From positions 1-64,000 of the forward strand of contig CAJUKP010000005.1 of NCBI GenBank assembly GCA_910587165.1: a DNA stretch of 64,000 nucleotides, given 5' to 3'. Below the pieces are notes generated by a model that did not search any database, was not told where the DNA came from, and was given only the letters and a program-made list of their open reading frames with translations. This document shows, piece after piece, positions 44,939 through 52,374 of the stretch (positions within the stretch are counted from its first letter, which is position 1; each line of letters starts with the position of its first letter). The stretch is from an uncultured Duncaniella sp. GTDB lineage: Bacteria > Bacteroidota > Bacteroidia > Bacteroidales > Muribaculaceae. Position numbers and translations under genes: made by a program.

Positions 44939-45451
44939 TCACTTTATATACATTTTACGTGTTCCCTCCGGAGTGGCCACGATATAAATATCACCCGGTA
45001 GATTCAACGATTCTCCCTGATAACAAGGTGTATTATACATGGGTATTCCCTGCAAATTATAAATCGCCAATGAATTGCCAATCAAGCTCTCACCGAAGTC
45101 AGTCATAACCTCTTCCGTGCTGCCATGCCGGGTGTTCAGTACGGCACACGAGACTCCGATTCCCAACGGATGCACAAACCAGATCAGATCATTCTTTCTG
45201 TCTATGGTAATATCATTGGCTGTGTTGAATGTCTTCTGCTGACCGGAATGCTTGTTGATCACCGTAATACCGGCACCGGATGATGACACATAAATATATT
45301 CATCATCGTGAGTAATCCTCAGAACATGATTCTTGTTTGCGATTCCCTGCCACTCAGTGAGACCCTCGCCAGCAAAACAATTGACGCTGAGCGTCACTAA
45401 CGCACAAATTCGGGCGAAGTTATAAAATACTGTTTCTGAGATTGGTTTCAC
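44939..45451 (-). CDS. short exported propeller-like protein, possibly truncated
   Basis: 170 residues from a GTG start, with a hydrophobic signal-like segment ending near FAGEG. Only about two beta-propeller-like units are seen (DDEYIYVSSSGAGITVINK and KNDLIWFVHPLGIGVS), then a secretion-type ending (AIYNLQGIPMYN, then GDIYIVATPEGTRKMYIK). Full propeller proteins need many more units, so this may be an internally deleted remnant of a larger gene, although the frame is open throughout. A TAACTTTG box lies 20 nt upstream (45478-45471). Function unknown. Confidence 0.5.
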   Translation of the reverse strand: MKPISETVFYNFARICALVTLSVNCFAGEGLTEWQGIANKNHVLRITHDDEYIYVSSSGAGITVINKHSGQQKTFNTANDITIDRKNDLIWFVHPLGIGVSCAVLNTRHGSTEEVMTDFGESLIGNSLAIYNLQGIPMYNTPCYQGESLNLPGDIYIVATPEGTRKMYIK

Positions 45452-45470
45452 TTGTCAATGGTTTTATTGA

Positions 45471-45478
45471 CAAAGTTA
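45471..45478 (-). promoter_or_regulatory. -7 box for the two exported-protein genes
   Basis: TAACTTTG on the minus strand, 20 nt before the GTG start at 45451. The -33 element is not at the standard distance. Confidence 0.45.
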
Positions 45479-45490
45479 ACAAGTATTACT

Positions 45491-45524
45491 GACTTGGGCG
45501 TAAACAAAAGTTTATACCCAAGTC
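45491..45524 (-). terminator. hairpin overlapping the crp-like stop
   Basis: GACTTGGG (45491-45498) pairs with CCCAAGTC (45517-45524), with inner TAAAC/GTTTA pairs. It overlaps the stop codon of the Crp-like gene. There is no T-run, so it may weaken read-through rather than end it. Confidence 0.45.
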
Positions 45525-46086
45525 ATTTGCCCAATTTTTTTCTGATGCGGCTGAGATGAATTGGAGTGACGAGAAGATATGAGGCTATGTCACGGAGCGG
45601 CACCCTCTCCATCAGATCAGGATATTTCTTGACAATTTCAATATAACGCTCGGTCGGAGTTTTCTGATGAAGGTCAAGATAGCGGCTGTATGCTTCTACC
45701 AAAACGATTGATGATATCAGGGGGATAAGATCAGGTTTATTACTTGTCAGATAATCACGGATGGAATCCAATGGCACCTGCATCACAGTGGAATCACACC
45801 CGGCGACAATTGAAATTTTAGACGGCTTCCCAAACAGGAATGATTGAGTGAAATCAACCACACACTCATCTGCAAATGAAAAGCCGGTGACGGCATAATC
45901 ACCTTTGGATGTAAGCACACAGTATTTGAAATAGCCTGATTTCACAAAACCGACATATCTCCCTACGTGTCCGGCATCCACAAAACAATCACCCTTTGCA
46001 TAGCGGACGGCCTTGCCGTTTGCCATGCAATACCCGCGCATCGCTTCAAAGTCGATATACGAAAGGAAATCGTTAATGTGCGCCAT
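45523..46086 (-). CDS. Crp/Fnr-family transcription regulator
   Basis: 187 residues. The N-terminal 120 residues have the cyclic-nucleotide-binding beta-roll pattern (YAKGDCFVDAGHVGRYVGFV, VDFTQSFLFGKPSKISIVAG), without a clear cAMP-binding Arg-Ser pair. The C-terminus has a helix-turn-helix (LRDIASYLLVTPIHLSRIRK). Small regulators of this type are numerous in Bacteroidetes. It lies divergent to the acid-sugar operon at 46420, within the repeat-flanked block, and may control it, which is an inference from position only. Its own box TAACTTTG is at 46185-46178. Confidence 0.82.
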   Translation of the reverse strand: MAHINDFLSYIDFEAMRGYCMANGKAVRYAKGDCFVDAGHVGRYVGFVKSGYFKYCVLTSKGDYAVTGFSFADECVVDFTQSFLFGKPSKISIVAGCDSTVMQVPLDSIRDYLTSNKPDLIPLISSIVLVEAYSRYLDLHQKTPTERYIEIVKKYPDLMERVPLRDIASYLLVTPIHLSRIRKKLGK

Positions 46087-46177
46087 CCGTAGAACAAGAT
46101 TATCCGACAGCCACTACCGGGCAATTCTTCAAGAGAATCGGCAGTGCGTCCCATAACTCAAAAAAATTTGCTTTTGG

Positions 46178-46185
46178 CAAAGTTA
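46178..46185 (-). promoter_or_regulatory. -7 box of the Crp-like gene
   Basis: TAACTTTG on the minus strand, 91 nt before the ATG at 46086. A second minus-strand box (TAATTTTG, 46314-46307) lies farther up in the 85-bp repeat. The rest of 46087-46419 holds no gene. Confidence 0.45.
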
Positions 46186-46291
46186 GGCAAAATATCTCTG
46201 ACGACACCCATATCTGACAGATTTTTCAGGACACCGACCCGCAAAGCTCCGAAACAGATCTGTGGTAAGGAACAAATGGAAAGTAACCTCC

Positions 46292-46376
46292 CTGATTTTG
46301 TTTCTGCAAAATTAATTGTGGAAATTTCCTAAAAGGTGCGATAATGTCACTCCGTTTGAAAAAAATTTCCTACCTT
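46292..46376. repeat. 85-bp direct repeat, copy 2 (carries operon promoter)
   Basis: Twin of 43406-43490 (83 of 85 positions). Its right end forms most of the plus-strand box TACCTTTG of the acid-sugar operon, and it carries a minus-strand TAATTTTG at 46314-46307. The repeat is thus a bidirectional promoter region present twice. Confidence 0.9.
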
Positions 46377-46378
46377 TG
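46371..46378 (+). promoter_or_regulatory. -7 box of the acid-sugar operon
   Basis: TACCTTTG, 41 nt before the first ATG at 46420. The only TTTG upstream (46355-46358) is too close to be a normal -33 element, so an activator such as the neighbouring Crp-like protein may be needed. Confidence 0.55.
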
Positions 46379-46419
46379 TAGATACATTGACTTAAATCTA
46401 TCAATAACCTTATATAATC

Positions 46420-47304
46420 ATGAAGAATTGTAAGTACCGCGGTGTGGTCGTGCCTATGGTCACACCCGTCACCGAAGAAGGAAATCTTGACGTAGCTGCA
46501 GTAAGTAGAATCATCGAATTTTTCGCTTCCAATGGTGTCTCGCCCCTTCTGATGGGCACCACCGGAGAGGGCAACAGTGTGTCTGCCGCCGACGGCATCC
46601 TGCTCGTTCGGACCGCCATCGTGGCTGCCAAGGGTCGTGTGCTTGTCTATGCCGGCCTCACAGGCAACTGCTTCTCCGAGCAGCTGGCACAGGCTGAGGC
46701 GTTCACACGCGCCGGAGCCGACGTGATCGTCGCCACCCTCCCCTCCTACTACGCCCTGACAGAGGAGCAGATGTACAATTACTACAAGACTCTCGCCGAC
46801 AGCATCAAGGGCCCGCTCATGCTCTACAATATACTCGCCACCACACACATGACCATACCCGTCAATGTGGTGAAGCGCCTCGCCGACCACCCCAACATCG
46901 TAGGTCTCAAGGACTCCGAGCGCGATCTCGACCGCATGAAAGAGTGCATCGCCATCTCCAAGGACCGCGAGGATTTCGCCTATTTCTGCGGTTGGGCGGC
47001 ACAGTCGGCCTACTCCCTCTCGCTCGGAGGCGACGGCATCGTCCCCAGCACCGGCAACTATGTGCCCGAGATGTTCCAGCACCTCTATGAGGCTGCCGTG
47101 AACGGAGACATGGCCACCGCCGAGCGCCTTCAGAACGACACCAACGAGATAGCCAAGATATATCAGGCAGGCCGCACACTGGGCCAGTCGCTCACAGCCC
47201 TCAAGGTGATGATGCAGACCAAGGGTCTCTGCGATCCCTGGATGCTCATGCCCCTCACCCGCCTCTCGGCTGAAGAAGAACAGGAAATCAAGGCCAAGTT
47301 ATGA
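46420..47304 (+). CDS. DHDPS/NAL-family lyase (aldolase or dehydratase)
   Basis: 294 residues with the fold of dihydrodipicolinate synthase and N-acetylneuraminate lyase. The Schiff-base lysine is in VGLKDSERDL, the tyrosine in MLYNILATTH, and the GTTGEGNS loop binds the keto-acid carboxylate. Biosynthetic DapA is unlikely because the gene leads an operon of a symporter and sugar-acid enzymes; a catabolic aldolase or dehydratase acting on a 2-keto-3-deoxy acid is more plausible. Substrate unknown. Its stop overlaps the symporter ATG. Confidence 0.85.
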   Translation: MKNCKYRGVVVPMVTPVTEEGNLDVAAVSRIIEFFASNGVSPLLMGTTGEGNSVSAADGILLVRTAIVAAKGRVLVYAGLTGNCFSEQLAQAEAFTRAGADVIVATLPSYYALTEEQMYNYYKTLADSIKGPLMLYNILATTHMTIPVNVVKRLADHPNIVGLKDSERDLDRMKECIAISKDREDFAYFCGWAAQSAYSLSLGGDGIVPSTGNYVPEMFQHLYEAAVNGDMATAERLQNDTNEIAKIYQAGRTLGQSLTALKVMMQTKGLCDPWMLMPLTRLSAEEEQEIKAKL

Positions 47305-48890
47305 ACGACATTCACTGGATTGACTATCTGATAGTATTTCTGTCGATAGCCTCGGCCATCGGCGTGGGCATCTACTTCGCCCGCCGCCAGAAGGACACAA
47401 GCACCTACTTCGCCGCCGGCGGCAAGATACCCGCCTGGGCGGTGGGAATGTCCATCTTCGCCACCCTCATCTCCAGCGTCACCTTCCTGGCCTATCCCGG
47501 CGCAGCGTATGCTGACAACTGGATCCTTCTTGTCCAGGGCCTCATGGTGCCCCTGGTGCTCCTCGCCCTCATCGGCGTGATCGTGCCCTTGTTCCGCAAG
47601 GTGGTGCGCCTCTCCACCTACGAGTATTTCGAACGGAGGTTCGGACTGTTTGCCCGTATGTACAGCTCGTTCGCCTTCACGCTCGGTCATTTCTCCAAGG
47701 CCGGCACCGTGTTCTTCCTGGTGTCCATGGCCCTGTCCACTTTCCTTGACTTCAATATCTATGCCATCGTCATAGTGCTGGGTATCACCATCATAGTGCT
47801 CACACTGCTCGGAGGCATGGAAGCCATCGTGTGGATGGATGTCGCCCAGGGCGGTCTGCTCATCGGAGGCGGCATCATCTGTGTGTGTCTGCTCCTGTTC
47901 CTCCCGGAAGGTGGACCGGCTGAGGTGATGCGCATAGCCGGGGAATACAACAAGATTGATTTCGGGCCATACGACTGGGATCTCACACAGCTCACATTCC
48001 TCGTGATGGCGCTCAACGGCGTGTTCTACGCCCTGCAGAAATATGGCACCGACCAGACCATCGTGCAGCGTTATCTGGCAGCCAAGAATGACACCGATGC
48101 CAAGAAAGCCGCCTATATCGGTGTGCTCATGAGTGTGCCTATCTGGGCCCTCTTCATGTTCATCGGCACCTGTCTGTTCGCCTACTATCACGCTTCGGGC
48201 GCACCTGCGCTTCCCGACGGGCTCAAGGCCGACGAAGTGTTCCCCTACTTCATCAGCAACGAGCTTCCCGTGGGAATCCGCGGCCTAATCATCGCCGCTC
48301 TCGCCGCCGCCGCCATCTCGAGCCTCGACACCGACCTCAACTGCCTCTCGGCCATAGCCGTACAGGACTACTATGTGCGCTTCAAGAAGAACGCCACCGA
48401 CCGCCAGCAGCTCAGATTCGGCCGCCTCATGGTGGTTCTCTCGGGCGTAGGAGCCGTAGGCGTTGCCATCCTCTACATCTCGTGGGGTGGCGAAGGTGTG
48501 CTCGGCGCCCTCTTCTCGCTCTATGCCATCTTCTCTGCCGGAATCGTCGGAATCTTCCTGCTCGGACTCTTCAGCCGCCGCGCCAACAGCAAGGGACTGC
48601 TCGTGGGCATCATAGCCGCCGTGCTCTTCACAGGCTATGCCGTGCTCACATCCACCAAGGTAGACATCCACGGCACCGGCACACCGGTGACCCTGCTCGA
48701 TCTCGGCGACTGGAACTTCACCCACCATAAATATATGCTCGGCGTCTACAGCCACCTCATCGTGCTTGTGGTGGGCTATCTCGCAAGCTATCTCTTCGCC
48801 GCTCCCCTCGCCGCCAAGGAACTCACCATCTTCGGCTATCTCGAGGATAAGAAAAAGGAGAAAGAACAGCTCGACATCGAGCCTGCATAA
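47301..48890 (+). CDS. sodium/solute symporter (SSS family)
   Basis: 529 residues with about 13 membrane helices and the family patterns FFARRQKDTSTYFAAGGKIP-like at the start (here YFARRQKDTSTYFAAGG) and AALAAAAISSLDTDLNCLSA, where serines bind sodium. It should take up the substrate of the operon, probably a sugar acid or related anion. Start overlaps the lyase stop by 4 nt; 27 nt separate it from the dehydrogenase gene. Confidence 0.9.
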   Translation: MNDIHWIDYLIVFLSIASAIGVGIYFARRQKDTSTYFAAGGKIPAWAVGMSIFATLISSVTFLAYPGAAYADNWILLVQGLMVPLVLLALIGVIVPLFRKVVRLSTYEYFERRFGLFARMYSSFAFTLGHFSKAGTVFFLVSMALSTFLDFNIYAIVIVLGITIIVLTLLGGMEAIVWMDVAQGGLLIGGGIICVCLLLFLPEGGPAEVMRIAGEYNKIDFGPYDWDLTQLTFLVMALNGVFYALQKYGTDQTIVQRYLAAKNDTDAKKAAYIGVLMSVPIWALFMFIGTCLFAYYHASGAPALPDGLKADEVFPYFISNELPVGIRGLIIAALAAAAISSLDTDLNCLSAIAVQDYYVRFKKNATDRQQLRFGRLMVVLSGVGAVGVAILYISWGGEGVLGALFSLYAIFSAGIVGIFLLGLFSRRANSKGLLVGIIAAVLFTGYAVLTSTKVDIHGTGTPVTLLDLGDWNFTHHKYMLGVYSHLIVLVVGYLASYLFAAPLAAKELTIFGYLEDKKKEKEQLDIEPA

Positions 48891-48917
48891 ACCAATAATC
48901 ATCAGAACAATTATAGT

Positions 48918-50063
48918 ATGAAACCCATCACGATCTTGCAGCCGCAGAAAATCGTTTTCGGTTCAGGATGCATCCAGACTTTCACAGAAGACTATCTCAA
49001 ACTCGGCCACAAGCGCCTCTTCGTGCTCACGGCACCACCCATCATCCCCCTCATCGAGCCCTCTCTGGCAGTGCTCAGAGAGAACGGTGTTGAGGTCGAG
49101 GTGTTCCAGAACATCCTGGCCGAGCCTTCGCTGAGCGACTTCAACAAGATACTCGGGATAGCCCGCGAATTCCGCGCCGACAGCGTGGCAGGTATCGGAG
49201 GAGGCTCGGTGCTCGACGTGGCCAAACTCGTGGCCGCTTTCATCGACAGCGACCAGAAGGCCGAGGACTGCTTCGGAACAGGATTCATCAACAGGAAAGG
49301 TCTCTGGCTGGCCTGTCTGCCCACCACCGCCGGAACAGGCAGCGAGGTTTCGCCCAACGCCATCCTGCTCGACGAGCGCGACAAGCTCAAGAAGGGTATC
49401 GTGAGCCCCTATCTGCTGGCCGATGTGGCATACGTGGATCCCAAGCTCACCATGACAGTTCCCGCAAAGGTGACCGCCGACACCGGCATGGATGCCCTCA
49501 CCCACTGCATCGAGGCCTATACCAACAAGTTTGCCCATCCTGCCGTGGACATCTATGCGCTCCAGGGCATCAAGCTCATCGCGGCCAACCTGCTCCGCGC
49601 CGTGAAGGACGGAAATGATGTCGAGGCCCGTGAGGCCCTGGCGCTCGGCTCGCTCTACGGCGGCCTCGTGCTCGGTCCGGTCAACACAGCCGCCGTCCAC
49701 GCCCTCAGCTACCCCCTCGGCGGCGAATTCCACATCCCCCACGGACTCTCCAACGCCATCCTGCTCCCGTCGGTGATGAAGTTCAACCGTCCGGCCAACC
49801 TGCGCAAGTATGCCGAGGTGGCCATCGCCATGGGTGCGCCCGCCGGCAAGGATGACGACGAGACCGCCCAGAACGGTGTCGACTTCATCTGCGAGCTCTC
49901 CAAGGCTGTCGGAATTCCCCAGAAACTCACCGAGCTCAACATACCTCAGAGCGCCGTCGACGGTATGGCCAAGGCTGCCATGGAAGTGCAGCGTCTGCTC
50001 AAGAACAATCCCCGCGAGGTCACCGAACAGGATGCCCGCGACATCTACAACTCACTCTATTGA
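48918..50063 (+). CDS. iron-containing alcohol dehydrogenase
   Basis: 381 residues of the group III dehydrogenases. NAD binding: GIGGGSVLDVAKLVA and TTAGTGSEVSPNAIL. Metal site: DALTHCIEAYTNK and HALSYPLGGEFHIPHG with the conserved histidines. It probably oxidises or reduces a hydroxyl/aldehyde group of a four-carbon intermediate in this operon. The relatives lactaldehyde or 4-hydroxybutyrate dehydrogenase show how varied the substrates can be. The next gene starts 6 nt after the stop. Confidence 0.88.
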   Translation: MKPITILQPQKIVFGSGCIQTFTEDYLKLGHKRLFVLTAPPIIPLIEPSLAVLRENGVEVEVFQNILAEPSLSDFNKILGIAREFRADSVAGIGGGSVLDVAKLVAAFIDSDQKAEDCFGTGFINRKGLWLACLPTTAGTGSEVSPNAILLDERDKLKKGIVSPYLLADVAYVDPKLTMTVPAKVTADTGMDALTHCIEAYTNKFAHPAVDIYALQGIKLIAANLLRAVKDGNDVEAREALALGSLYGGLVLGPVNTAAVHALSYPLGGEFHIPHGLSNAILLPSVMKFNRPANLRKYAEVAIAMGAPAGKDDDETAQNGVDFICELSKAVGIPQKLTELNIPQSAVDGMAKAAMEVQRLLKNNPREVTEQDARDIYNSLY

Positions 50064-50068
50064 TCAGC

Positions 50069-51106
50069 ATGAAACCGATATTAGCCATCACCATGGGCGA
50101 TCCCGCCGGCATCGGACCGGAGATCGTGGTACGCGCCCTGAGCCATAAGGAAACCTACGAACAGTGCCGCCCCATCGTCACCGGCGATGCCAATGTGATG
50201 CGGGAGGCCGTGAAGCTGCTCGGATTCGACTTCAGCATCAATCCCGTCAAGGATGTCAAGGACGCAAAGTTTGAATACGGCACCATCGACGTCTATGATC
50301 TTGAGTGCATCGACATGAGCACCTTCAAATTCGGCGAGGTGCAGCCACAGTGTGGCAACGCCGCATTCGTGAGCATCTGCAAGGCCATCGACCTGGCCAT
50401 GGCCGGAGAGGTGGACGGCACCGTCACCGCTCCGCTCAACAAGGAGGCCCTCAATCTCGCCGGACACCACTTCGACGGACACACCGAGATCTACGCCACA
50501 TTCACAGGCACCAAGAAATATGCCATGATGCTCGCCGACGAGAACATCCGCGTGATCCACGTCTCGACCCATGTGCCCCTGCGCAAGGCCTGCGATCTGG
50601 TCAAGAAAGCACGTGTGATCGAGGTGACCGAGCTCATCAGCGACGCCTGCCGCCAGTTCGGCATCGAGAACCCCCGCATAGGCATAGCCGGTCTCAACCC
50701 CCACAGCAGCGAGAACGGAATGTTTGGCGACGAGGAGGCTCTCGAGATCATCCCCGCCATAGAGGAGCTGAGAGAGAGAGGCTTCAATGTCGACGGTCCC
50801 GTGCCGCCTGATTCCATCTTTGCCAAAGCCAAATGCGGCAAATATGACGGATGCGTGGCAATGTATCACGACCAGGGCCACATTCCCCTCAAGGTCTGCG
50901 CCTTCAACTGGAACAAGGAGACCGGCAAGATGGAGAGCGCCAAGGGTGTCAACATCACACTCGGACTTCCCATCATCCGCGTCAGCGTCGACCACGGCAC
51001 CGCCTTCGACGTCGCCGGAAAGGGAATTGCCAGCGAGGATGCAATGATGCTCAGCATCGACTATGCCACCCGGATGGCCAAATACCGTCTTGGAATCAAG
51101 GAATAG
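50069..51106 (+). CDS. PdxA-family dehydrogenase, probably sugar-acid phosphate (PdxA2) type
   Basis: 345 residues from the ATG at 50069 (MKPILAITMGDPAGIGPEI). Family motifs: ITMGDPAGIGPE, TAPLNKEAL, GHTEIYA, LNPHSSENGMFGDEE and AMYHDQGHIPLK, including the zinc-binding histidines. PdxA works in vitamin B6 synthesis, but paralogues (PdxA2) oxidise and decarboxylate D-threonate 4-phosphate to dihydroxyacetone phosphate. The DUF1537 kinase right after it, and the absence of pdxJ, favour this catabolic role. Confidence 0.87.
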   Translation: MKPILAITMGDPAGIGPEIVVRALSHKETYEQCRPIVTGDANVMREAVKLLGFDFSINPVKDVKDAKFEYGTIDVYDLECIDMSTFKFGEVQPQCGNAAFVSICKAIDLAMAGEVDGTVTAPLNKEALNLAGHHFDGHTEIYATFTGTKKYAMMLADENIRVIHVSTHVPLRKACDLVKKARVIEVTELISDACRQFGIENPRIGIAGLNPHSSENGMFGDEEALEIIPAIEELRERGFNVDGPVPPDSIFAKAKCGKYDGCVAMYHDQGHIPLKVCAFNWNKETGKMESAKGVNITLGLPIIRVSVDHGTAFDVAGKGIASEDAMMLSIDYATRMAKYRLGIKE

Positions 51107-51115
51107 CAACCGGTC

Positions 51116-52207
51116 ATGATAGCTGTCATTGCAGATGACATTACCGGAGCAGCCGAAATGGCGGGCATCGCCCACCGTTTCGGCCTCCGTGTCATGCTCA
51201 CCACCTCATACATCACCGGTGCGGACACCGATGTGATGGTAATAGCCACCGACACCCGCTCCATGACCGCGGATGAAGCCGTGACCGAGACCCGTCGCGT
51301 GGCCGGTCTGCTGGCATCCGACCCTTCGGTCAGCCGCATCTTCAAAAAAACCGACTCGGCGCTGCGCGGCCATGTGGTGGATGAACTCGAGGCGCTCATA
51401 AACGCCATCCCACACTACAACGAAGCCCTCTACATCCCCGCCAATCCCTCGAAAGGGCGTGTGATACGTGACGGGATATATTACATCGGTCCGACACCTC
51501 TGCATGAGACCGACTTCTCGTTCGATCCTGAATTTCCGGCGGTCACATCGCGTCTTGACGAGCGCTTTCCCGGCCATCTGGAACGCGGGGTACGTTTTGC
51601 CGACGCCACAGACACATCCGATATCGACGCGGCTCTGTCATCAGCCCCTGACACCACCCTCCCTGCGGGCGCGGCAGACCTCTTCACCTCATTCCTGCGC
51701 CTCAACTTCCCTCAGGCCGGGCAGACTGACATGGCCCTCCCTGACATCAACCTGAACGATCTGCTCATAGTGTGCGGAAGCACCCAGAGCAAGGCTATCG
51801 ACTGCGGTGCCGTCACGTCATATATGCCTGTCGAAGTCTATGACGGCCTCGCATCAGGCGAGGAGTGGGCCGAAGCCATCTCCCCTCTCTATGCACGCAC
51901 ACATTCGCTCATCCTGGCCATGAACCACCGCCACCGCACCGGCCACGAAGCAGCCGTCTACCTACGTTCAGCCATGGCCTCGGCCGTAGCCTCACTGATG
52001 GAGACCCACAGGCCCGCCGAGCTTATAATCGAGGGTGGCGCCACCGCTTTCGCCATACTCAGCAGCCTCGGATGGAACTCATTCACCATCACCGACCAGA
52101 TAGCACCCGGTGTGATACGCATGGCCACCTCTGACGGCACACATATCACCATGAAACCCGGCAGTTATCCCTGGGGAAACCTTTTTCCCGCTGCATCAGG
52201 CGCATAG
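51116..52207 (+). CDS. four-carbon acid-sugar kinase (DUF1537)
   Basis: 363 residues. The N-terminal domain has AVIADDITGAAEMAG and FKKTDSALRGHV, the substrate loop of DUF1537 kinases; the C-terminal part has the ATP site LIIEGGATAFAIL. The family includes DtnK and OtnK, which phosphorylate D-threonate, L-threonate or D-erythronate at C4. Together with the PdxA-like enzyme just upstream (9-nt gap) it would convert a four-carbon sugar acid to dihydroxyacetone phosphate and CO2. At 363 residues it is somewhat shorter than typical members (about 420). Confidence 0.87.
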   Translation: MIAVIADDITGAAEMAGIAHRFGLRVMLTTSYITGADTDVMVIATDTRSMTADEAVTETRRVAGLLASDPSVSRIFKKTDSALRGHVVDELEALINAIPHYNEALYIPANPSKGRVIRDGIYYIGPTPLHETDFSFDPEFPAVTSRLDERFPGHLERGVRFADATDTSDIDAALSSAPDTTLPAGAADLFTSFLRLNFPQAGQTDMALPDINLNDLLIVCGSTQSKAIDCGAVTSYMPVEVYDGLASGEEWAEAISPLYARTHSLILAMNHRHRTGHEAAVYLRSAMASAVASLMETHRPAELIIEGGATAFAILSSLGWNSFTITDQIAPGVIRMATSDGTHITMKPGSYPWGNLFPAASGA

Positions 52208-52238
52208 TTTGTAATTATAAAAAAATTTGCTACCTTTG
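52208..52238 (+). promoter_or_regulatory. promoter of the polysaccharide-export genes
   Basis: TTTG at 52208-52211, 19 nt, then TACCTTTG at 52231-52238, a full consensus match. Start near 52245, so the leader before the ATG at 52375 is about 130 nt. Confidence 0.78.
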
Positions 52239-52374
52239 CAGCGACTTTTGCCGGTGTCCATAATTTTTTGTAACAGTCCCATTTTCCAAGGACTTCTGCA
52301 TGACCTGACGGCCCCATCGGCGCAATGGCATTAAGAAAATTCCGTTAACAATCGAATAAGTTGCGTTTTTACAG

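Noticed and set aside
47163..48191. 342-residue minus-strand open frame
   Set aside because: His/Glu-rich shadow of the SSS symporter gene.
50081..51175. 364-residue minus-strand open frame
   Set aside because: Shadow of the PdxA-like gene; repetitive Val/Asp/His composition.
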